From Archangium sp. (GTDB lineage: Bacteria; Myxococcota; Myxococcia; Myxococcales; Myxococcaceae), in contig JAUYRZ010000019.1 of NCBI GenBank assembly GCA_030695565.1, forward strand, positions 1-51,707: a DNA stretch of 51,707 nt. The letters are read 5' to 3'. Made by a program: the position numbers and the translations under genes. The notes beneath the pieces were generated by a model. It saw only the letters and a program-made list of their open reading frames with translations. It was not told the origin of the DNA and ran no database searches. Every line of letters begins with the position of its first letter. Positions within the stretch are counted from its first letter, which is position 1. Positions 1-9,200 of the stretch are shown piece after piece.

Positions 1-1
1 A

Positions 2-3000
2 GCTTCCGCCGGCCCGTCGATCGACCTCGAGGCGTTGATGATGACGATCGTGGCCGAGAAGACCGGCTACCCGAAGGAGATGCTCGGCGCGCAGATGGAG
101 CTCGAAGCCGACCTCGGCCTCGACTCGATCAAGCGCGTCGAGATCCTCTCCGCGATGCGCGAGCGCGCGCCGAACCTGCCTGAGGTGAAGCCGACTGAGC
201 TGGCCACCCTGCGCACGCTCGGTCAGATCGTCGATCACATGAAGGCCGCTGGTGGTGCCGCGTTCCAGTCGGCGCCTGTTGCACCTGCTGCGTCCTCGAC
301 CTCGCTCGGACAGACCAGTGCGCCTTCGGTCGATCTCGAAGCGCTGATGATGACCATCGTGGCCGAGAAGACCGGCTACCCGAAGGACATGCTCGGTGCG
401 CACATGGAGCTCGAAGCCGACCTCGGCATCGACTCGATCAAGCGCGTGGAGATCCTCTCCGCGATGCGTGAGCGCGCGCCGAACCTGCCTGAGGTGAAGC
501 CGACCGAACTGGCCACCCTGCGTACGCTCGGTCAGATCGTGAACCACATGAAGGCCGCCGGTGGTGCGGCGTTCCAGTCGGCGCCTGCCGTCACTGCGGC
601 GCCCGTCGCTGCGGCTCCTGCTGCGGGCCCGTCGATCGATCTCGAAGCGCTGATGATGACCATCGTGGCCGAGAAGACCGGCTACCCGAAGGACATGCTC
701 GGCGCGCATATGGAGCTGGAAGCCGACCTCGGCATCGACTCGATCAAACGAGTCGAGATCCTCTCCGCGATGCGTGAGCGCGCACCGAACCTGCCCGAGG
801 TGAAGCCGACCGAGCTGGCCACCCTGCGCACGCTCGGCCAGATCGTGAACCACATGAAGGCCGCCGGTGCGCCCTCCGCACCTTCGGCCCCCGCGCCCGT
901 CGCCGCTGCGACCGGCCCCAAAGCGAACGTCGAACGTTTCGCGCTGCGTGAAGTGCCCGCGACTTCGGTGGGCATGGCGCTCTCCGGAATCCTCGGCGCA
1001 CAGCGCATGGCCATCACCGACGACGGCGCCGGCATCGCCGCCGCCCTGGTGACCTCGCTCGCGAAACACGGCGTGAAGGCCACCGTGGTGACCACCGTTC
1101 CGGCTGACGCCGACGCGGTGATTTTCCTCGGCGGTCTGCGCACCGTGAAGACCATCGACGAAGCGGTCGCTGTCAACCGCGAGGCCTTCCGGGCCACGCG
1201 CGCCGTGGCCGCCCGCTTCGGCGAGACCGGCGGCACCTTCGTCACCGTGCAGGACACCGGAGGTGACTTCGGTCTCTCCGGCCGCGACGGAACCCGCGCC
1301 TACCTCGGCGGCGTCAGCGCGCTCGCCCGCACGGCCGCCCTCGAGTGGCCCAAGGCGGCCGTGAAGGCCATCGACCTCGAGCGCGGTGCACGCGACGCGA
1401 GCGCCACGGCCCACGTCATCGCGCACGAGCTGCTCGGTGGCGGCACCACGTTGGAGGTCGGTCTCCACGCCGACGGCCGCCGCACCAGCCTCGCCTCGGT
1501 CCACACCGCTTCTCCCTCCACCGCGGCCGCGACGATGAACTCGTCTTCCGTGGTGGTCGCCTCGGGTGGTGGCCGTGGCGTGACCGCCGCGGGCCTCATC
1601 GAACTCGCCAAGGCGAAGAAGCCGCGCATCGTGCTGCTCGGCCGCACCCCGCTGGGTGAAGAGCCCTCGGAGCTGCGTGGCATCAACGACGAGCCCGGCC
1701 TCAAGCGGGCCCTGATGCAGCGCGCGCAGGCCGAGGGCAAGAAGGCCACGCCGGCCGAGCTCAACGGTCAGCTCGCGTCGTTGCTCGCGCTGCGTGAGAT
1801 CCGCGCCACCATGGCGGCGCTCAAGGCGGCGGGCTCCGACTCGCGCTACGTGGCGGTCGACGTCGCCAACGCGGCGGCGCTCTCTGCAGCACTCGAGACG
1901 GTGCGCCAGGAGTGGGGCCCCATCACCGCCATCGTTCACGGCGCGGGTGTGCTGGCTGACAAGAAGATCGCCGAGAAGACCGACGAGCAGTTCGATCGCG
2001 TGTTCGACACCAAGGTCAGCGGCCTGCGGGCGCTGCTCGCGGCCACCGCGAAGGATCCGCTCACCTCGTTGTGCCTGTTCTCCTCCATCGCCGCGCGCAC
2101 CGGGAACCCCGGGCAGTGCGACTACGCGATGGCCAACGAAGTGCTGAACCTCGTCGCCTGCGCCGAGCGTGCACGCCGCGGTTCGACCTGCACGGTGCGC
2201 TCGATTGGTTGGGGCCCGTGGGAAGGCGGCATGGTGACGCCGAGCCTCAAGGCGCACTTCCAGCAGATGGGCGTCGCGCTCATTCCGCTCGACACCGGTG
2301 CACAGCGTTTCGTCGACGAGCTGATCGGCAGTGGTGACGACGTCACCGTGGTCGTCGGTGGTTCGCATGGCGAAGGCGCGTTGGGCGCGAAGGTGGTCCC
2401 TTCGGCGACCGTCGAAGTGCGCGTCGACTCGAAGTCGCACCCCTACCTGGCGGACCACGCGATCGCCGGCGTGCCGGTGGTTCCGATGGTGCTGGCGGTG
2501 GAGTGGTTCCTTCGTGCAGCGCGCGCGTGCCGGCCTGACCTGGTGCTGGCGGCCGTCAAGCAGGTGAAGGTGCTGCGCGGCATCAAGCTCGACGGCTTTG
2601 GCGGTGCGGGTGATCGCTTCGTGATCAGCGCCAGGCAGCTGTCGAACGGTTCAGGCGCTGAGATCGGCGTCGAGCTCCGCGGCAAGGGCGACCTGCTGCA
2701 CTACAGCGCGACCGTGAAGATGACGACGGGCACCGTGGCGCAGCCGGAGCTCGAAGCGGCGCCGGTGCTGGAGAAGTGGACGCAGGCCGCGGTGTACGAC
2801 GGTCACGTGCTCTTCCACGGCCCGAGCTTCCAGGTGATCGACTCGGTCAAGGGCGTCTCACGTGAAGGCATCGTGGGCACGCTCTCGGGCACGCAGAAGT
2901 CGGCGTGGGCCGGCGAGTCGTGGCGCAGCGACGCAGCCGCGATGGATGGTGGTCTCCAACTGGCGCTGCTCTGGTCGCGGCACGTGCTCGGCGGCGCGGT

Positions 3001-3199
3001 GTTGCCGATGGCGATGGGCGAGTACCGCAGCTACCGCGACGGGCTGACCGAAGGCCCGATGCAGGGCGTGGTGCACGGCCGGAAGATCCACGATCAGCGC
3101 ACGGTCTGCGACATCGCCTTCTCGGATGCGAGCGGCCACGTGGTGGCTGAGATCATCGGCGTGGAGACCGTTCTCCGCCCCGATAGCGCACGTAACTGA
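2..3199 (+). CDS. pfa2: PUFA synthase subunit Pfa2, 3' part (ACP-ACP-ACP-KR-DH)
   Basis: The 5' end lies outside the window; the frame is open from base 2. Three acyl carrier protein domains come first, each with an LG(L/I)DSIKRVEIL phosphopantetheine site (Ser codons at 125, 434 and 740). A ketoreductase with its structural half follows at about 930-2400: GGGRG nucleotide-binding motif near 1564, FSS then YAMAN with catalytic Tyr at 2123. The C-terminal PKS-type dehydratase (about 2410-3180) has an H-x3-G-x4-P motif (HAIAGVPVVP) and a D-x3-Q motif (DGGLQ). In myxobacterial PUFA synthases the second subunit is KS-MAT-ACPn-KR-DH, so KS and MAT should lie upstream. The protein iteratively extends and reduces acyl chains held on its ACPs, working with Pfa3. 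The stop is followed by a palindromic repeat and pfa3 starts 66 bp later, consistent with an operon. The pfa1/pfa2/pfa3 naming follows myxobacterial usage; pfaA is the marine equivalent. Confidence 0.88.
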   Translation, partial: ASAGPSIDLEALMMTIVAEKTGYPKEMLGAQMELEADLGLDSIKRVEILSAMRERAPNLPEVKPTELATLRTLGQIVDHMKAAGGAAFQSAPVAPAASSTSLGQTSAPSVDLEALMMTIVAEKTGYPKDMLGAHMELEADLGIDSIKRVEILSAMRERAPNLPEVKPTELATLRTLGQIVNHMKAAGGAAFQSAPAVTAAPVAAAPAAGPSIDLEALMMTIVAEKTGYPKDMLGAHMELEADLGIDSIKRVEILSAMRERAPNLPEVKPTELATLRTLGQIVNHMKAAGAPSAPSAPAPVAAATGPKANVERFALREVPATSVGMALSGILGAQRMAITDDGAGIAAALVTSLAKHGVKATVVTTVPADADAVIFLGGLRTVKTIDEAVAVNREAFRATRAVAARFGETGGTFVTVQDTGGDFGLSGRDGTRAYLGGVSALARTAALEWPKAAVKAIDLERGARDASATAHVIAHELLGGGTTLEVGLHADGRRTSLASVHTASPSTAAATMNSSSVVVASGGGRGVTAAGLIELAKAKKPRIVLLGRTPLGEEPSELRGINDEPGLKRALMQRAQAEGKKATPAELNGQLASLLALREIRATMAALKAAGSDSRYVAVDVANAAALSAALETVRQEWGPITAIVHGAGVLADKKIAEKTDEQFDRVFDTKVSGLRALLAATAKDPLTSLCLFSSIAARTGNPGQCDYAMANEVLNLVACAERARRGSTCTVRSIGWGPWEGGMVTPSLKAHFQQMGVALIPLDTGAQRFVDELIGSGDDVTVVVGGSHGEGALGAKVVPSATVEVRVDSKSHPYLADHAIAGVPVVPMVLAVEWFLRAARACRPDLVLAAVKQVKVLRGIKLDGFGGAGDRFVISARQLSNGSGAEIGVELRGKGDLLHYSATVKMTTGTVAQPELEAAPVLEKWTQAAVYDGHVLFHGPSFQVIDSVKGVSREGIVGTLSGTQKSAWAGESWRSDAAAMDGGLQLALLWSRHVLGGAVLPMAMGEYRSYRDGLTEGPMQGVVHGRKIHDQRTVCDIAFSDASGHVVAEIIGVETVLRPDSARN
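20..866 (+). repeat. Tandem near-identical ACP-coding units (3 visible)
   Basis: Three ACP-coding units follow each other with a period of 309 then 306 bp, judged by the active-site serine codons at 125, 434 and 740. The domain cores (about 20-265, 326-574, 635-866) are nearly identical at DNA level including third positions, while the Ala/Pro linkers between them differ. The array probably continues upstream of the window. This pattern indicates recent duplication or gene conversion. Confidence 0.85.
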
Positions 3200-3209
3200 C
3201 CTCCCTTTC

Positions 3210-3252
3210 TCCCTCTCCCTGCGAAAGCGGGGAGAGGGTCGGGGTGAGGGGC
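3210..3252 (+). repeat. Dispersed palindromic repeat, copy 1 (pfa2-pfa3 spacer)
   Basis: Stem ccctctccc / gggagaggg around an 11-base loop, then the tail tcggggtgagggg. It fills most of the 66 bp between the pfa2 stop and the pfa3 start, so it could act as an mRNA processing or attenuation element between the two subunits. Confidence 0.8.
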
Positions 3253-3265
3253 CTCACAGGATCAA

Positions 3266-6200
3266 ATGAACCAGTTCGAACCCATCGCCATCGTTGGCCA
3301 GTCCTGCGTGTTGCCGGGAGCACACTCACCCGCGCAGCTGTGGGCGAACGTGCTCGCGGGCAAAAGCGCCATCTCCGCCGTCCCCGCGGAACGTTGGGGT
3401 CTGCCCCGCGACTCAGTGATGGGAACGCCGTCCAACGCCTCCGACCGAACCTGGTCGGACAAGGGCGGCTACGTCACCGGCTTCCAGTTCGACGCGACCG
3501 GCACCACCATCGACGCCGCCGAGCTGCGTGCGCTCGATCCGCTCTTCCAGCTCACCATCCACACGGTCCGTGAAGCGCTGCGAAACGCGAACCTGCAAGG
3601 CACGCCCACCACGGGCCTGGTGCTGGGCAACCTGTCTTTCCCTTCGGCCGGACAAGCCCGCTACGCGGAGAGCGTCTGGCTGGGAAAGTCGCCCCGCCCG
3701 CACGCGAAGAACCGCTTCAACTCGGGCCTGCCCGCGCACCTGACCGCTCGTGCGCTGGGTCTGGGCGCCGGCGCCTTCGCGCTCGACGCCGCCTGCGCTT
3801 CCTCTCTCTACGCGATCAAGCTCGCCTGCGATCGCCTGCACGACCGCAGCGCCGACGTGATGATCGCGGGCGCGGTGAACCAGGCAGACGATCTCTTCAT
3901 CCACGTCGGCTTCTGCGCGTTGTCTGCGATGAGCAAGACGGGGCAGAGCCGCCCGTTCCACCGTGACGCCGACGGACTGGTGCCTGCTGAAGGTGCGGGC
4001 TTCGTGGTGCTCGAGCGCCTCTCTGACGCGATCGCCAGGGGGCACAAGGTCCTCGGCGTCATCCGCGGAGTCGGTCTCTCGAACGACGGTCGCGGCCGCG
4101 GCCTGCTCGCGCCTTCTGAAGAAGGCCAGGAGCGTGCACTTCGCAGCGCCTACGAGCAAGCCGGTCTCCAGCCCTCCGACGTGAGCCTGCTCGAGTGTCA
4201 CGCGACGGGAACGCCGGTGGGCGACGCGACTGAGCTGCGCAGCATGGCGCGGGTGTTCGCGGGCACGAGCGGCATTCCCATCGGCTCGCTCAAGTCGAAC
4301 CTGGGTCACCTGATCACCGCCGCGGGTGTGGCCGGGCTGATCAAAGTCCTCGCCGCGATGGAGCACGGCAAGAAGCCGCCCACGCTGCACGTGGATCAGC
4401 CGAACCCCGCACTCGAAGGCACGCCGTTCCGGGTGCTGCGTGAAGCGGAAGCGTGGACGGGGCCGAAACGAGCGGGCATCAGCGCGTTCGGTTTCGGAGG
4501 CAACAACGCGCACCTGATCGTGGAGTCGGTGGAGCTGACTCCCTCTCCCTCGAGGGAGAGGGTCGGGGTGAGGGCCTCGTCACAGATCGCCATCGTCGGA
4601 ATCGGGGCCCGAGTCGGGCAGGGCGACAGCGCCTCCGATTTCACGCGCGAACTCCTCACCGGCAAGGTCTCAAACGGTCCACGCCAGACCGTCACGGTGG
4701 GCCTCGAAGGGCTCAAGTTCCCGCCGAATGATCTGCAGCAGTCGCTCTCGCAGCAGACGACGGTGCTCGAAGCTGCGCGTGAAGCAGCGCACGGCATCAA
4801 ACTTCCCCGCGAACGCACCTCGGTGCTGATCGGCATGGGCTGCGACGCGGAGGTCTCACGTTACGGAGCACGCTGGCGTCTGGCGAGTGAAGGCACCGAC
4901 GCGGCGTGGCTCAAGACCGCGCGTGATGGGATCGTTCCGGTGCTGCAGTCGTCGGGTGTCGTCGGCACCATGCCGAACATTCCGGCGAACCGGATCAACA
5001 GTCAGCTCGACGTGGCGGGTCCGGCGTTCACGGTTTCTTCTGAAGAGGCTTCGGGGATCACCGCGCTTCGGCTGGCGGCTCGTGCGTTGGCGGCGGGTGA
5101 GATCGATGCAGCGCTCGTGGGCGCGGTCGACATGTCTCATGAGGTCGTGCACCAGACGGCGTTGAAGGAGCTGGGCCTCTCGGCGGCTCCGGGTGATGCG
5201 GCGGTCGTGTTGGTGATGAAGCGGCTCGAGGATGCTCGCCGTGATGGCGACACCGTGTTCGCTACGTTGACCCCTCACCCCGACCCTCTCCCGAGGGGAG
5301 AGGGAGTGCAGTTCGGTGAAGGCTCGATCGACTTGGTGGCTTCGTTCGGCAAGTCACACGCGGCGAATGGTTTGCTGCACGTGGCTGCCGCGGCGCTCGC
5401 GTTGCGTCATGCGGCCCGGCCGAAGTCGGGCGGAGTGGCGACGCCGTGGTTCGGCGCTCGTTCGGCGAACATCTCCGTGTCGGTGCTCGAGGCGGCGCAG
5501 GCCACCTCTCAGCTCGCGGGCGGCGATGTGGCTGCCTGGCTCGGTGAAGCGCCTGCGAAGCTGCACGTGTTCTCCGGTGCGAACAAGGCGGGCGCGCTCG
5601 CTGCACTCACCGCGCGCACTCAGTCGAACACGGGCCCTGCGCGGCTGGTGCTCGTCGCAGCTGATGAACTCGAACTCGAGGCGCGCGCTGATCAGGCGCG
5701 CCGCTGGTTGGAAAGTGGTGGTCCGGTTCCCGAAGGTGTCGCGTTCCGTGAAGCGCCCATCGCCGGCCAGTCCGCGTTCGTCTTCACCGGCGCCGCCGCT
5801 GCGTACGCGGGGATGGGCCGTGAACTCGCGCTCGCTCTCCCGAAGCAGGTCGCTGCCGTCGCAGAGCGTTGCAGCGAGCTGAAGTCGGCCACCGACTGGT
5901 TGTACGGCCCGGGTGACGGCAATCCGAAACATCCGCTCGATCAGCTGTGGGGCTCGTCGTTCGTGTGCCAGCTGCACGCGGAGATCTCCCGCCGCGTGTT
6001 GGGCATCACGCCGCATGCGACCATCGGCTACTCGTCGGGTGAGTCGAACGCGCTCTTCGCGATGGGTGCGTGGAATGATCTCGGTGAAATGATCAAGGCG
6101 AGCCGCGCTGGCTCGATCTTCACGTCCGACCTCGTGGGCACCTTCGAGGCTCCGCGCAAGGCGTGGAAGAAGCTCGGCTCGACGGGCTCGACCTGGTCGA

Positions 6201-9200
6201 ACTACCTCGTCTCTGCGCCGGTGGCTCAGGTGAAGGGCGCGATCGCCCAGGAGCCGCTGGTGCACCTCACCAGCATCAACACCTCTGACGATTGCGTCAT
6301 CGGTGGCGAGGCGACGGCGGTTGAGCGCGTGGTGAAGGCGCTGGGTACCGAGCGTACGCTCCCGCTGGGTTACGACATCGCGGCGCACTGCCCCGAGGTC
6401 GAAGAGATCCGCGACGCGTGGTGGAAGCTGCATCACCGCGCCGTGACCGACGTGCCGAACGTTCGTTTCTACACGAACGCGACGAACAGCTCGTTCAAGG
6501 CGAGCGCAGAGGCCGCCGCTGATGCGATCACCGGTCAGGCGCTGCGCACGCTGGATTTCACGAAGACCATTGAGAACGCGTGGGCCGATGGCGTGCGCGT
6601 GTTCATCGAGCACGGACCGCGTGGTCTGTGCGCTGGGTGGATCCGGAAGATCCTCGGTGAGCGTGAGCACGTGGTGGTGTCGCTCGACGTCGCGGGCCGG
6701 TCGGGTGTGCGGCAGGTGCTCAATGCCACCGCGTCACTCGTCGCTGCAGGCGTAAAGGTCGACACCGCTGCACTCGAAAAGCTCATCGCTGAAGGCGCGC
6801 CGAAGAAGAAGCTCGCAGGACCCGTCCTCACGCTCGCCGCTCACGCCCCCCCTGTTCTCCCTCTCCCTGCGAAGCGGGGAGAGGGTGGGGGTGAGGGGCC
6901 TTCCGTGCAACCAAGCCAGCCCATTGCCCAGCCGCTGGGCGAACCAAAAACTCTCATGACCCCTGCTCCGAAGCTCGAGCCCGTTCTGCAGAACCGCCAG
7001 CAATCCCTCTCCCCGACCCTCTCCCCCGCGGGGGAGAGGGAGACAGTGACGGCAGTCGTCGCCCCTTCGCGCGTCTTCACCGCGCCCGTCGCACCCGCAC
7101 CCGCGCCCGTCTTCGCCGCACCCGCTCACGTCCAGGTACCGCAAATGAACGACACGCTCTCTCGCTTCATGGCGCAGCAAGCCCAGCTCGCCGCGGTGCA
7201 CCGCGAATTCCTCGCGCAGCAAGCCGCCGTGCACGAGCGGTTCCTCGCGCTGCAGCAGTCCGCCGAAGCCGGACTCCGCCAGGCCTACGGAATCGCCTCG
7301 CAAGGAAGGCCGCCGGTCACCATCCAGGCCGCGCCGCAACCGCAGCTCCCGGCACCTGTCATCGCACCGCCGCCGGTCGTGATCGCCAGGCCCGCACCGG
7401 CCCCCGTGGTGCAGGCACCTGTCATCGCGCCGCCGCCGCCCGCCGTCGTCGCGAAGCCCGCCCCCGCACCCCTCATCGCGATCCCGGTGCAGACCAACGC
7501 CGCAAAGCCCGGCCCCAAGTACGACCGCAAGCAGCTCGAGATTCTCGCTGGCGGAAAGATCTCCTCCGTCTTCGGCCCGGCCTTCGAGAGCCAGGACGGC
7601 TACGCCCGCCAGGTGCGCATGCCTGAGCCGCCGCTGCTGCTCGCCGATCGCGTGACCGGCATCGACGCGGTGCCCGGCTCGATGGGCAAAGGCACGCTCT
7701 GGACCGAGACCGACGTGAAGGCCGACAGCTGGTACCTCGACGACGAAGGCCGCATGCCGGCGGGCGTGATGATCGAGTCGGGCCAGGCCGACCTGTTGCT
7801 GATCAGCTACCTCGGCATCGACTCACTCAACAAAGGCGAGCGCGTGTACCGCCTGCTCGGCTGCGACCTCACCTACCGCGGCGGCCTGCCCGTGCCCGGC
7901 GAGACGCTCGCCTACGACATCCACGTCGACGGCCACGCCACGCAGGGTGACGTTCGCCTCTTCTTCTTCCACTACGACTGCCACATCGACGGGAAACCCC
8001 GCCTCTCCGTGCGCAACGGCCAGGCCGGTTTCTTCACCGACGAAGAGCTCGCCAACTCCGCCGGCGTCTTGTGGGATGCGAACGAAGAGAAGCCCGCGGC
8101 CGCGCAGGTCGACGCGCCCTTCGTGAAGCTCGAGAAGACGAAGCTCAGCTCGACCGAGCTGAATGCCTTCGCCTCGGGCCGGCCGTACGAGTGTTTCGGC
8201 AAGGGCTGGGAGACCGCGCAGCCGCACGTGCGTTCGCCCCGCATCACCTCGGAGAAGATGCAGTTCCTCCACGAGGTCACCGAGCTCGATCACACCGGTG
8301 GACCGTGGGGCCGCGGCTACCTGCGCGCCGAGACGCCGGTCACGCCCGACGATTGGTTCTTCAAGGGCCACTTCAAGAACGACCCCTGCATGCCCGGCAC
8401 GTTGATGTTCGACGGCTGCCTGCAGACGATGGCCATCTACCTGGCGAGCCTCGGCTACACCATCGAGCGTGACGCGTGGCGTTTCGAGCCGGTGCCCGAC
8501 ACGAAGTACCCGATGCGTTGCCGCGGTCAGGTCACGCCCACGAGCAAACACCTCGTCTACGAAGTGTTCGTCTCCGAAGTGAGCGCGGGTCCGATTCCCA
8601 CCATCTGGGCAGACCTGCTGGTCACGGTCGATGGCCGCAAGGCGTTCCACGCCAAGCGCGTCGGTCTGCGCCTGGTGCCCGACTGGCCGATGGAGCACTG
8701 GAAGCACCTCGCGCCTGCGCAGACGCAGCTCACCGGCGAGTCAGTCCCGCTGCGTTCGCTCTCGGGCATGGTGGGTTACGTCGAGCCCAAACCCTGCGCG
8801 ACGGTCGACGGGTTTGCGTTCGACTACCACTCGTTGCTCGCTTGCGCGTGGGGCCCGCCCTCGAAGGCGTTCGGTCCGTTCTACGCGCGCTTCGACGGCA
8901 CGCGCCGCGCTGCACGTTTGCCCGGGCCGCCGTACCACTTCATGTCGCGCATCACGAAGCTCGATGGTGCGTTGGGCGGCATGAAGCCCGGCACCGGCGT
9001 CGAGGTCGAGTACGACGTGCCGGTCGAGCAGTGGTACTTCGAGCAGAACGGCAACGACACCATGCCCTTCTGCGTGGTGATGGAAGCAGCGCTGCAGCCC
9101 TGCGGTTGGCTCGCCTCCTACGTGGGCAGCGCGCTCACCACCGAGACCGACATGTTGTTCCGCAACCTCGACGGCACCGGCACGATGTTCGCGGAGATCA

